A stretch of 64,000 nucleotides of DNA. It comes from an uncultured Paracoccaceae bacterium. Its GTDB lineage: Bacteria > Pseudomonadota > Alphaproteobacteria > Rhodobacterales > Rhodobacteraceae. The DNA lies in the NCBI GenBank assembly GCA_947503775.1, contig CANNFE010000002.1, positions 186,001-250,000 of the forward strand, given 5' to 3'. Made by a program: the position numbers and the translations under genes. The notes under the pieces are model-generated. The model ran no database searches, was not told the origin of the DNA, and saw only the letters and a program-made list of their open reading frames with translations. The first letter of the stretch is position 1; each line of letters opens with the position of its first letter. Of the stretch, positions 24,508 through 33,531 are shown in pieces.

Positions 24508-24999
24508 ATGAGACGATCCTTTTCAGCCGCCGTCTTGGGCGTTGCGCTGACGCTGACCGGCGGCGGGCCGGCCTTTGCCGAGACATCGGATATGAGCGAG
24601 GTCCTGCGCCTTCTGATCGAGCGGGCCGAGGCGCAGCGGCAGGACGAGGCCCGGCGGGCCGAGGCGCGCCGCGAGCGCGAGCGGCGCAGTCATCGCGACC
24701 GTCTCCGCTGGAGCGATAATGACGACGATGATGATGATGACGACGATGATGGCGGAGATCGCCGGGCGCGGCACGGGGGCGGCCGGCTGCCCTACGCGCT
24801 TCCGGCGGACTGTCTGAGATCGTTCGACCGGCAGGTTGAGGGTCGGGTCCTGATGGCGCGGTGCATGCGCGAGCGGGGCGTTCGGGTCGGACAGTTGCCG
24901 CGCTATTGCGAGGTGCGCGTCCGGACGCGCAACGGCGACCGCCGCGCCTTCCGGCAACGCTGCCTGCGGAATGTGGGGTTCTACATCTCGCGCCGATGA
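24508..24999 (+). CDS. Secreted protein with a ten-aspartate tract
   Basis: 163 aa from ATG 24508 with SD GGGGAG; ATG 24493 is an alternative. Signal peptide MRRSFSAAVLGVALTLTGGG ending AFA. Then a charged helix rich in Arg and Glu (EAQRQDEARRAEARRERER), a run of Asp encoded by mixed GAC/GAT codons near residues 73-82, and a Cys-containing C-terminal domain (LPADCLRSFDRQVEGRVLMA, RYCEVRVRTRNGDRRAF). Mixed codons argue for selected acidity rather than simple slippage. Function unknown; metal or cation binding is a guess. Confidence 0.7.
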   Translation: MRRSFSAAVLGVALTLTGGGPAFAETSDMSEVLRLLIERAEAQRQDEARRAEARRERERRSHRDRLRWSDNDDDDDDDDDDGGDRRARHGGGRLPYALPADCLRSFDRQVEGRVLMARCMRERGVRVGQLPRYCEVRVRTRNGDRRAFRQRCLRNVGFYISRR

Positions 25000-25052
25000 T
25001 CTGACATCGGGCGGGCCGCTGCCGGCGTGCCCGCCATGAACAGGGAGGATCA

Positions 25053-25721
25053 TTGATCGCTGGGATCCTCCCTATCCGGTTGCGTCGCGGAGCAGAACGC
25101 GGCAGATCGCGCGGCGTGACGCAACCGGACCTTTCCTTTGAAGATGCAGCCCTTGCTCGCGGTCTGACACGGATCGCGGGGGTCGATGAGGTCGGGCGCG
25201 GGCCGTTGGCCGGGCCGGTCGTGGCGGCGGCCGTGGTTCTGGATCTGACGCGGATCCCGGCGGGCCTCAATGACAGCAAGCGTCTGACTGCGCACCGGCG
25301 CGAGGCGCTGGCCGAAGCGCTTGCCTCCTGCGCGGAGGTCGCCATCGGGCAGGCCAGCGTGGAGGAGATCGACCGGATCAACATCCTTGAAGCATCCCAT
25401 CTGGCAATGATGCGGGCCCTGGCCCAGCTGGGCGGGGTCGATCATGTTCTGGTCGATGGAAATCGCCTGCCGCGGGATTTGACGCGCTCGGCCGAAGCGG
25501 TGGTGAAGGGCGACGGGCGGTCGCTGTCGATCGCGGCGGCCTCGGTCGCGGCCAAGGTGTGGCGGGATCGCCTCATGGTGGATCTTGCGCAACAGTGGCC
25601 CGGCTATGGATGGGAGCGAAACTTCGGTTATCCGTCGAAAGAGCACAGAGAGGCGCTGGTCCGGCTTGGCGTGACCCCAGCCCATAGGCGATCCTTCAAG
25701 CCGGTGCGCAATATGTTGTGA
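25053..25721 (+). CDS. rnhB: Ribonuclease HII
   Basis: 222 aa from TTG 25053, chosen because GGGAGG lies 4 bp upstream; the GTG at 25116 ([12 protein letters not shown]) gives 201 aa, closer to usual N-termini, and is a real alternative. Removes RNA from RNA-DNA hybrids and single ribonucleotides. Catalytic motifs: [18 protein letters not shown] (Asp-Glu pair), VDGNRLP (Asp) and [11 protein letters not shown] (Asp), plus the C-terminal [13 protein letters not shown]. Stands upstream of ccrM. Confidence 0.94.
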   Translation: MIAGILPIRLRRGAERGRSRGVTQPDLSFEDAALARGLTRIAGVDEVGRGPLAGPVVAAAVVLDLTRIPAGLNDSKRLTAHRREALAEALASCAEVAIGQASVEEIDRINILEASHLAMMRALAQLGGVDHVLVDGNRLPRDLTRSAEAVVKGDGRSLSIAAASVAAKVWRDRLMVDLAQQWPGYGWERNFGYPSKEHREALVRLGVTPAHRRSFKPVRNML

Positions 25722-25743
25722 CAAGCGAATTTTACAAGTCATT

Positions 25744-26934
<1,191 letters not shown>

Positions 26935-26943
26935 GCCGCCCGT

Positions 26944-27009
26944 GCCGGGGGAGGTCCCCCGGCGCTACTGGCCCCGCCGATCCTGTTGGATCTGGCGGGG
27001 CTTTTTTTT
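26944..27009 (+). terminator. ccrM terminator with upstream GC hairpin
   Basis: A GCCGGGGG/CCCCCGGC hairpin (26944-26963) begins 9 bp after the stop. The terminator proper is GCCCCGCC (26971-26978) / GGCGGGGC (26994-27001), with an inner GATCC/GGATC extension, followed by eight T. The first hairpin has the same stem as one after the solute-binding gene ending at 62262. Confidence 0.9.
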
Positions 27010-27115
27010 GCGCCGGGCCATGGATGCAAGGAGCGTGGCGTCTGCCTGCTCTTGATACTTATCCTAATGGCTATCTTTTTATTGACGGGTCAGGGTCGCT
27101 GATTTACTTAGCCAT

Positions 27116-27451
27116 ATGGCTAATAATCTTGACGGTTTTTTCTCTGCCCTTGCCGATCCGACGCGGCGTGCCGTGATTTCGCGGCTGACGACAGGTCCTG
27201 CCGCCGTGTCGGATCTGCATGCGCCGCATGACATGGCGCTGCCCTCTTTTCTGAAGCATCTCGGCAAGCTCGAATCCGCGGGACTGATCCGGTCCGAAAA
27301 GGTCGGGCGGGTTCGCATGGTTCATATCGAGGCTGCTCCGATGGCCGAGGCTGAGGCGTGGCTGAAACAGCAGCGGCGCCTTTGGGAGGGTCGTCTGGAT
27401 CGTCTTTCCGCTTTGGCCGAACATATAGAAAAGGAAGATCGCGATGGCTGA
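27116..27451 (+). CDS. ArsR-family transcriptional regulator
   Basis: 111 aa winged-helix protein: FFSALADPTRRAVISRLTTG (helix 1-2), AAVSDLHAPHDMALPSFLKH (recognition helix), LGKLESAGLIRSEKVGRVRM (wing). No ArsR-type metal-binding Cys is visible, so it belongs to the non-metal members often paired with SRPBCC proteins. Its end overlaps the SRPBCC gene by 8 bp. Probably regulates its own operon. Confidence 0.9.
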   Translation: MANNLDGFFSALADPTRRAVISRLTTGPAAVSDLHAPHDMALPSFLKHLGKLESAGLIRSEKVGRVRMVHIEAAPMAEAEAWLKQQRRLWEGRLDRLSALAEHIEKEDRDG

Positions 27452-27887
27452 TTTTGCAACGCTGACATTGGATCGGGAGATCGCATGCGCGCCGGATCGT
27501 TTGTTTCACGTCATGAGGGATCGGGCGCTTCGGGAAAAATGGAGCGCGCCCGACACCGACAGCGTCGTGATCATCGATGAGTATGATTGCCGTCCCGGCG
27601 GGCGCGAGGAGATCCGCTGCGGCCCCAAGGAGGCGCCGGAGTTCAGCACGACCGGCCTCTTTCATGTCGTGACGCCCGAGTTCCTGTCCTACACCGAGAC
27701 GCTGGTTGTCGGCGGTCAGATGATGTCGGTGTCGCTTTGCGGCCACGAGATATCGGAAAGGGCGGGGGGCAGTGCCCTTCGCGTAACGCTTCAGATCACC
27801 AGCCTCGTCGGGCCGGAGCTTTTTGAGGACTATCAAACCGGATGGTCTGCATCCCTCGATAACCTTGTGGCGCTGGCTTCTGGCTGA
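27444..27887 (+). CDS. SRPBCC (AHSA1-like) family protein
   Basis: 147 aa START/Bet v1-like protein: FATLTLDREIACAPDRLFHV, LREKWSAPDTDSV, PEFLSYTETLVVGGQMMSVS and FEDYQTGWSASLDNLVALAS. ArsR plus AHSA1-type SRPBCC pairs are common; the ligand or substrate is generally unknown. Translationally coupled to the ArsR gene (stop-start overlap). Convergent with fliP. Confidence 0.88.
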   Translation: MADFATLTLDREIACAPDRLFHVMRDRALREKWSAPDTDSVVIIDEYDCRPGGREEIRCGPKEAPEFSTTGLFHVVTPEFLSYTETLVVGGQMMSVSLCGHEISERAGGSALRVTLQITSLVGPELFEDYQTGWSASLDNLVALASG

Positions 27888-27910
27888 ATGCGCCTTGAGG
27901 GGGCTTCACT

Positions 27911-28651
27911 TCAGAAGTAGCTGCGCACGAGGCTTCCGGCGATCAGGCTCCAGCCGTCGGCGACGACGAAGAAGGCCAGTTTGAACGGCAGCGACACGAT
28001 GGCGGGCGGAACCATCATCATGCCCATCGACATCAGGATCGCCGCGATGACGAGGTCGATGATCAGGAAGGGCAGAAAGATCAGGAACCCGACCTGAAAG
28101 GCGCGCGCGATTTCGGACAGCAGGAAGGACGGGATGAGAACCGACAGGTTGGCGTCGGGGATCGGGGTGGCCGGGTCGGTATCGGGCCTGAGATCGGCCA
28201 GCGCGGCGAAGGTCTCGGGATCGATGCGGGCCGACATGAAGGTCCGGAACGGCTCAAGCGTTTGGGTGAACGCGGCGGGGAGCTCGATCTCTCCCTCCAG
28301 AAGGGGGGTGATGCCGGTCGTCCAGGCTTCGATAAAGACAGGCTCCATCACGAAATAGGTGAGAAAGAGCGCAAGGCTGACGATTAGCATGTTGGGCGGC
28401 GATTGCTGCAGCCCGATCCCTTGCCGCAGAATGGCCAGAACGGTGACGATGAAAGGAAAGCAGGTGATCATCATCGCGATGCCCGGCACGATGCTGAGCA
28501 CGGTGATCAGCACTAGCAGCTGGATCGAGCGCGTCGCCAAAGAGCCGTCATCCTCAAGCGAGAACGGCAGCTCCTGGGCGGCGACGGGGGCGCCGCAGGT
28601 CAGAAAGAGCGCGGCGAAAAGCGCTATGAGGGGGAGGCGGATCCCGGTCAG
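27911..28651 (-). CDS. fliP: Flagellar export gate protein FliP, CTG start
   Basis: 246 aa if translation starts at CTG 28651, which overlaps the fliN stop as CTGA. No ATG, GTG or TTG exists in frame between an upstream stop inside fliN and a TTG at 28540. That TTG would give 209 aa and lose the signal peptide (LPLIALFAALFLTCGAPVAA) and the start of the mature protein. 246 aa matches the family (~245). The body is typical: LLVLITVLSIVPGIAMMITC, LRQGIGLQQSPPNMLIVSLA, FLIFLPFLIIDLVIAAILMS, GMMMVPPAIVSLPFKLAFFV. Part of the export gate with FliQ and FliR. Confidence 0.93.
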   Translation of the reverse strand: MTGIRLPLIALFAALFLTCGAPVAAQELPFSLEDDGSLATRSIQLLVLITVLSIVPGIAMMITCFPFIVTVLAILRQGIGLQQSPPNMLIVSLALFLTYFVMEPVFIEAWTTGITPLLEGEIELPAAFTQTLEPFRTFMSARIDPETFAALADLRPDTDPATPIPDANLSVLIPSFLLSEIARAFQVGFLIFLPFLIIDLVIAAILMSMGMMMVPPAIVSLPFKLAFFVVADGWSLIAGSLVRSYF

Positions 28652-28911
28652 GACAGCGATCCGTTCAGATCGGCGACTTCGGTCAGTCTGACGGCAAGCT
28701 GGCCGGCCGCCTCGCCGTCAAGCTCTTGCAGCTCGCCGCGTGCGATCAGGCGATCGCCGATGTAAAGCTCGACCGGATCGTCGATCTTGCGGTCCAGCGG
28801 CAGGACGGCGTTTTCCCCCAGCTCGAGCAGATCCTTGACCAGCGGGCGGGCGCGCCCGACCGAGATCGTCACTTCGATCGGGACATGGGAAAAGGGAGAG
28901 GTTTCAGACAT
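28648..28911 (-). CDS. fliN: Flagellar motor switch protein FliN
   Basis: 87 aa from ATG 28911 (MSETSPFSHVPIEVTISVGR), overlapping fliH by 8 bp; an in-frame ATG at 28980 lies in fliH. SpoA/FliN domain: IEVTISVGRARPLVKDLLEL, GENAVLPLDRKIDDPVELYI, IGDRLIARGEL. C-ring component that binds CheY-P. Family length is short but usual for alphaproteobacteria. Its TGA forms CTGA with the fliP start. Confidence 0.94.
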   Translation of the reverse strand: MSETSPFSHVPIEVTISVGRARPLVKDLLELGENAVLPLDRKIDDPVELYIGDRLIARGELQELDGEAAGQLAVRLTEVADLNGSLS

Positions 28912-29491
28912 GTGCGGCCTTTCGGGCATGTTCGTGGAAGAAGGCCTCGACCGCGGCATCGACATCGGCGACGACGGCATCGAGATCGAGAAGGGTTTCG
29001 GTCCCCGCCTGGCCGACGATGGCCTGAAGAGGGGTCAGCGTGTCATCGGCCTTCACGGTTGCGGGCAGGGCCTCGGCATCGGCGAGGGCCTTTTCGATCC
29101 GGTCCTTGATCTGCGGCGCGACCCGCAGTTCGAGCGCCTGTTCCAGCACCAGATCGGAGCGTTCGGCGATCAGATCGGCGATGTGATCGATCAGCGTCGC
29201 GTCCGCTATCCGCGGCAGGACGGCCCGCGCCATCGCCGCGATCAGGGGGTTGAGCGCGCCTTGCAGGTGAAGGACGGCCTCCTGGTATCCGAAGGACATG
29301 TCGAGGAAGGTCTGAACAAGCTGGGACTGAAGCTGGTCCTGCTCGGCGCCTAGACGCTCTTGCGCCTCCTGTTGCCCTGCCAGATGCCCGTCCTCATAGG
29401 CAGCGCGGCGCAGCTCTTGGTCGCGGTCGATCGCACCGCTGCCGGCCGGGCCATCGATCTGGAAATCCTCGTAGATGACCGCCTTGCCCAT
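28904..29491 (-). CDS. fliH: FliH-like flagellar assembly protein
   Basis: 195 aa. The N-terminus GKAVIYEDFQIDGPA is followed by a Glu/Gln-rich helix (ELRRAAYEDGHLAGQQEAQE) and a C-terminal region with IAERSDLVLEQALELRVAPQ, resembling FliH/V-ATPase E-type stators. FliH holds the FliI ATPase inactive and docks it to the export gate. It lies between fliF and fliN; its ATG overlaps the fliF stop (TGATG). Family identity rests partly on position because FliH sequences diverge. Confidence 0.8.
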   Translation of the reverse strand: MGKAVIYEDFQIDGPAGSGAIDRDQELRRAAYEDGHLAGQQEAQERLGAEQDQLQSQLVQTFLDMSFGYQEAVLHLQGALNPLIAAMARAVLPRIADATLIDHIADLIAERSDLVLEQALELRVAPQIKDRIEKALADAEALPATVKADDTLTPLQAIVGQAGTETLLDLDAVVADVDAAVEAFFHEHARKAAHV

Positions 29492-31119
29492 CAGGCCTTC
29501 TCCTCGGTGCGGGGCGCGTCGATCCAGTTGCGCAGCACCTCGACGGTTTCATCCTGGCGGTCCCCGATCAACGTGCGGAGCCGGTCGACCGGATCTTCAA
29601 GCTCTGGCCCCTTGGGTTGTTTCGACACCACCGGCATATCGCCAAGCGCCGCGCCGCTTGTATCGATCTCTCCATCCAAGGCCGGAGAGGCAGGCGCGGG
29701 GTCGCGGCGAGGCGGGGCGGGGGGCGGCAGTTCGATCGGGGTGCGGGCATTGGCCAGAACGGGACGCACCACGAAAAGGCCCAGGATCAGAGCCACCAGC
29801 GCGAGGATCCCGATCTGGATCAGCTGCATTATATCAAGCTCGAGCGGGAACCCTCCGGGTGTGACGGCTTCGGTGCCCATCGGAACGATGGGATCGAACG
29901 ACATCGACTTTATGGTGATGACATCGCCGCGCGCCTCGTCAAAGCCGACGGCAGAGGCGACGAGTTCCTGCAAGGCCGCAATCTCCTCCGTCGGGCGTGG
30001 GGCCACGGTGCTGTTGCCGTTCGCGTCGGTCTGCGGCACGCCGTTGACCAGAACGGCCACCGTCAGCCGCTTGATCGCGCCCGGGACCCGCAGAACCTCG
30101 CGCTGAATTTCCGAGATATCGAAATTCACCCGCTCGCGGGTTTCGCTGTCGTTGTTGTTGGAGCTTCGCTCCTGACCCCCCGCCTCTCCGTCGGGCAGGT
30201 TCGAGGCGACGGTGACATTGGCCGGCCCGCTGTTTTGGGAGCTTGACGTCTGCTCTTCGGTGTCGGTGCTGATGGCGACGCGGCTTGCGGGATCGACGGT
30301 CCGCTCGGTGATCTGTTCGGTTTCGGTGACGGTATCGAGGCTGACCTCGACCACGGCATTGCCATAGCCGACCCGCGCCTCGAGTAGGCGTTCGACCTGC
30401 CCCTTCAAAAGCGCCGCGCGATCCCCGTTCTGGGCCAGGGCAACCGGATCCTCTGTTCCGGCGACGAGCCCGCCTTCGCTGTCGATGACGGCGACATCAT
30501 CGGGCGACAGGCCCGACACGGCCGAAGAGACGAGATACCGCAGCGCCTTGGCCTGCGGTACGGTCAGGGTGCCGCCATTTGTCGTGACGGTCACGGCTGC
30601 CGTCGGCTGGCTGCTTCTGTCGAACGGGCGCTGCGACGGGTTCGAGATGTGGACGCGCGCCGATTGCACCATCGAACTGGCGGCGATGGTGCGGGCCAGC
30701 TCACCCTCCTTGGCGCGCCAGTAGGCGGCATCGAACATCTGCGACGTGGTGCCAAAGCCCGACAGCGAATCAAGCAGCTCGTACCCCTGCGAGGAGTTCG
30801 CGGGCAGACCTTCGCTGGCCAGCGTCATCCGCAACGTGTCGCGCCGGGCGCGGTCCACGAAGATGCTGTCGCCGCGCACCTCGTAGGCGACGCCCTGCTG
30901 TTCCAGCGCAGCGACCATCTGCCCGGCGGAGTTCGATTCGAGCCCTGCATAAAGCAATGCCAGATCCGTCTGCGCGGCAGATCGGCCCAGCATCAGGACC
31001 GCGACGAAGACGATGACGGTCGAACCGAGCACCGCAATGCGGCGACCGGGCGTGAGGTTGGACCAAAGGGAGGCGACGTTCTGCACCTGCTTCTCCTGAC
31101 GAGCGATTTTTATCGTCAA
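29491..31119 (-). CDS. fliF: Flagellar MS-ring protein FliF
   Basis: 542 aa. Membrane segment near the N-terminus (RIAVLGSTVIVFVAVLMLGR), YscJ-like ring-building domains (YAGLESNSAGQMVAALEQQG, VHISNPSQRPFDRSSQPTAA, YLVSSAVSGLSPDDVAVIDS), the variable loop, a second membrane segment (IQIGILALVALILGLFVVRP) and a C-terminal tail for FliG. First gene of fliF-fliH-fliN-fliP. Divergent from fliL with a CtrA-like box between. fliG is not in this operon. Confidence 0.97.
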   Translation of the reverse strand: MTIKIARQEKQVQNVASLWSNLTPGRRIAVLGSTVIVFVAVLMLGRSAAQTDLALLYAGLESNSAGQMVAALEQQGVAYEVRGDSIFVDRARRDTLRMTLASEGLPANSSQGYELLDSLSGFGTTSQMFDAAYWRAKEGELARTIAASSMVQSARVHISNPSQRPFDRSSQPTAAVTVTTNGGTLTVPQAKALRYLVSSAVSGLSPDDVAVIDSEGGLVAGTEDPVALAQNGDRAALLKGQVERLLEARVGYGNAVVEVSLDTVTETEQITERTVDPASRVAISTDTEEQTSSSQNSGPANVTVASNLPDGEAGGQERSSNNNDSETRERVNFDISEIQREVLRVPGAIKRLTVAVLVNGVPQTDANGNSTVAPRPTEEIAALQELVASAVGFDEARGDVITIKSMSFDPIVPMGTEAVTPGGFPLELDIMQLIQIGILALVALILGLFVVRPVLANARTPIELPPPAPPRRDPAPASPALDGEIDTSGAALGDMPVVSKQPKGPELEDPVDRLRTLIGDRQDETVEVLRNWIDAPRTEEKA

Positions 31120-31132
31120 TGGACCATCAGCC

Positions 31133-31147
31133 TTAACAATCGGTTAG
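31133..31147. promoter_or_regulatory. CtrA-like box between fliF and fliL
   Basis: TTAA CAATCGG TTAG fits TTAA-N7-TTAA with one mismatch, in the 76-bp fliF/fliL divergent gap. CtrA or its regulon controls motility in several Rhodobacteraceae. Similar one-mismatch boxes lie at 45238 and 52713. Confidence 0.45.
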
Positions 31148-31195
31148 TTTTCCATCGGCTATGACAAGCGGCAGGACAGATGCAGGACCCATGTC

Positions 31196-31672
31196 ATGAG
31201 CCAGACCGACGACAGCGACACCTCGGAAAAGAAGACGTCGAAGCTTCCTCTTTTGCTTGGCGTTGTGATCGCGCTGCTTGGCGGTGGCGGGGCGTTTTAC
31301 GCGGTCTGGTCCGGAATGCTGCTTGCACCCGAGACGGAAGGTATGGCCGAAACGCCGGCCGAACCGCTGGAGCCTGTGGCGTTCGTGTCCCTCGATCCCA
31401 TCGTGATCTCGTTGCCGCGTAGCAGTGCGCACAAGCATCTTCGGTTTCGCGCCGAGGTCGAAGTCGAGCCGAGCTATCAGGAAGAGGTCGCCGCGCTCAA
31501 ACCCCGCATCATCGACGTGCTTCACACCTATCTCGGCGCGCTGGAGCCCGAGCAGATCGAAGCGCCCGGCGCGCTGGCCCGGCTGCGCGGGCAGATGCTG
31601 CGGCGCTTGCGTGTCGTTGCGGGGGAAGGTCGCGTCCGCGATCTTCTGATTGCTGAATTCGTTCTGGACTAG
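31196..31672 (+). CDS. fliL: Flagellar basal-body protein FliL
   Basis: 158 aa. Cytoplasmic N-terminus, one membrane helix (LPLLLGVVIALLGGGGAFYA), periplasmic FliL domain FVSLDPIVISLPRSSAHKHL ... RLRVVAGEGRVRDLLIAEFV. FliL surrounds the stator and supports torque at the MotAB complex. Heads the plus-strand operon fliL-DUF6468-motE-motA and onward. A second FliL-like gene lies at 40751-41212. Confidence 0.94.
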   Translation: MSQTDDSDTSEKKTSKLPLLLGVVIALLGGGGAFYAVWSGMLLAPETEGMAETPAEPLEPVAFVSLDPIVISLPRSSAHKHLRFRAEVEVEPSYQEEVAALKPRIIDVLHTYLGALEPEQIEAPGALARLRGQMLRRLRVVAGEGRVRDLLIAEFVLD

Positions 31673-31681
31673 GAGGTGCCG

Positions 31682-32023
31682 ATGGCCCTGATATCTGACA
31701 TTTTGCTCTTTGCCGGCGCGCTTGGGGCGGGGTTTTATTGCCTGATCCTCGCGCGGCGCCTGCGTCAGTTCAACGATCTGGAAAGCGGCGTCGGCGGCGC
31801 GGTGGCGCATCTGGCCGCTCAGGTCGACGACATGACCCGCACCCTTGCCCAAGCTCAGGTCGCGGCGCGCGATTCGTCGGCGTCGCTCGAAGCGCTGACC
31901 GAGCGGGCGGAGGGCGTGTCGCAACGGCTCGAACTGATGCTTGCCTCGATGCACGATCTGCCCGATGTGGCCAAACCGGACCGGCGGCGTCCTGCACCCA
32001 AAGCGGCCGGGACGGGTCACTGA
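31682..32023 (+). CDS. DUF6468-like flagellar-operon protein
   Basis: 113 aa from ATG 31682 with SD AGGAGG (a GTG at 31676 overlaps the SD). One N-terminal membrane helix (ISDILLFAGALGAGFYCLIL) followed by LARRLRQFNDLESGVGGAVA and a helical region. This layout matches proteins annotated DUF6468 found between fliL and motE in alphaproteobacteria. Function unknown. Its stop overlaps the motE ATG (TGATG). Confidence 0.8.
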   Translation: MALISDILLFAGALGAGFYCLILARRLRQFNDLESGVGGAVAHLAAQVDDMTRTLAQAQVAARDSSASLEALTERAEGVSQRLELMLASMHDLPDVAKPDRRRPAPKAAGTGH

Positions 32024-32586
32024 TGGCAGCCCGGACCGGTAAGGGCACCCTGGGGATTATCGCGATCCTTCTGGTCGGATCAGGCCTTTTGCGGATCGGC
32101 GAAGGTGCGGGGTTCGTCTTTGCCCAGGAGGCGGAAGAGCCGGTGATGACCGCCGGCACCGCGGTCTGCGATCCCGACGGCATGCTCGAAGATGTGCTGG
32201 CAGCCCTTGAGGCGCGCGAAGAGGCCGTGCGCGCGCGCGAGATCGCCGTGCAGAACCGCATCGTGGCGCTGGATCTCGCGAACGATCAGATCGATCGCAA
32301 GCTGGCCGAACTAGAGGCGGCCGAGGCCTCTCTTGCCGAAACGCTGGCCGTCGCGCGGACGGCGGCGCAGGATGATCTGACCAGCCTCACCGGCGTTTAC
32401 GAGGCGATGAAACCCAAGGATGCGGCCCTTCTTTTTGCCGAGATGCCCCCGGAATTCGCGGCCGGATTTCTAGGCCGGATGCGGGCAGAGACGGCCGCCG
32501 AGATCATGGCGGGGCTTCCTGCCGCCAACGCCTATTCGATCAGCGTCGTGATGGCGGGTCGAAACGCGCTCGTTCCAACAGAATAG
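32023..32586 (+). CDS. motE: MotE-like periplasmic chaperone
   Basis: 187 aa. Signal or anchor helix (LGIIAILLVGSGLLRIGEG), a coiled coil (EAREEAVRAREIAVQNRIVA, LANDQIDRKLAELEAAEASL), then an MgtE-N-like helical repeat domain (YEAMKPKDAALLFAEMPPEF, LGRMRAETAAEIMAGLPAAN). This architecture is that of MotE, a periplasmic factor for MotC folding in rhizobia. In Rhodobacteraceae its partner may be the large periplasmic protein encoded after motA (inference). Confidence 0.82.
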   Translation: MAARTGKGTLGIIAILLVGSGLLRIGEGAGFVFAQEAEEPVMTAGTAVCDPDGMLEDVLAALEAREEAVRAREIAVQNRIVALDLANDQIDRKLAELEAAEASLAETLAVARTAAQDDLTSLTGVYEAMKPKDAALLFAEMPPEFAAGFLGRMRAETAAEIMAGLPAANAYSISVVMAGRNALVPTE

Positions 32587-32661
32587 CGGCTGGAGAGACT
32601 TTCTTAACGGTCTTCTGCGAAGACGGATGAAGATCTTTTCAGGAAGCGGGTTTCACATCCT

Positions 32662-33531
32662 ATGATCGGCATCGTCGGTATCTTTGTTGTCTTCGTGATG
32701 GTCTTTGGCGGCTACATGATGGCGGGCGGCAAGCTTGGGATCATCCTCAAGGCGTTGCCGTTTGAGATGACGATGATCGGGGGCGCGGCGCTGGGGTCCT
32801 TTTTCATCAGCAACAGCATGTCGGGCGTCAAACATACCGCCCGCGATCTGGCCAAGGTCTTTAAGGGCGCCCATTGGAAACCCGAAGATTATCGCGATCT
32901 TCTATGCCTTCTGTTCGAGCTGATCCGGCTTGGGCGCTCGAACGCGATCGCGCTGGAGGAACATATCGAAGCGCCCGATACGTCGGATATCTTCGGGCGC
33001 TATCCCCGGATCCTCGCGGATGGGGAGGCGGTCGCGCTGATCTGCGACACGATGCGGTCGGCTTCCATGAACTACGACGATCCCCATCAGGTCGAAGAGG
33101 TGCTGACGAACCGTCTGGATGCGGGTCATCATCATCGCATGCATTCCAGCCACGCCTTGCAAACCGTCGCTGACGCGCTGCCCGCGCTGGGCATCGTGGC
33201 CGCGGTTCTGGGCGTGATCAAGACGATGGGATCGATCGACCAGCCACCCGAGATCCTCGGCAAGATGATCGGTGCAGCCCTGGTCGGGACGTTTCTGGGG
33301 GTCTTTCTCGCCTATGGTTTTTTCGGTCCCTTCGCGGCCCGCGTCAAAAACGTGATCGAAGAAGACGCCCATTTCTACCAGCTTATCCGCGAGGTGCTTG
33401 TCGCCAACCTTCATCAGCACCCCACGAACATCTGTATCGAAGTGGGCCGCCAGAACACGCCAAGCCACAATCGGCCCAGCTTTGGGGATCTGGAAGATGC
33501 CCTCAAGGATGTTCGAAAGGATGCGGCGTGA
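32662..33531 (+). CDS. motA: Flagellar stator protein MotA
   Basis: 289 aa with four membrane helices: IGIVGIFVVFVMVFGGYMMA, the conserved ADALPALGIVAAVLGVIKTM and MIGAALVGTFLGVFLAYGFF, and a cytoplasmic loop with HHHRMHSSHALQTVADALPA. Forms the proton-conducting stator with MotB, which is encoded far away at 52724. The stop overlaps the next gene's ATG. Confidence 0.96.
   Translation: MIGIVGIFVVFVMVFGGYMMAGGKLGIILKALPFEMTMIGGAALGSFFISNSMSGVKHTARDLAKVFKGAHWKPEDYRDLLCLLFELIRLGRSNAIALEEHIEAPDTSDIFGRYPRILADGEAVALICDTMRSASMNYDDPHQVEEVLTNRLDAGHHHRMHSSHALQTVADALPALGIVAAVLGVIKTMGSIDQPPEILGKMIGAALVGTFLGVFLAYGFFGPFAARVKNVIEEDAHFYQLIREVLVANLHQHPTNICIEVGRQNTPSHNRPSFGDLEDALKDVRKDAA

Noticed and set aside
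27911-28540. fliP starting at TTG 28540 (209 aa)
   Set aside because: It would remove the signal peptide and lies inside the conserved N-terminal part; length would fall well below the family norm.
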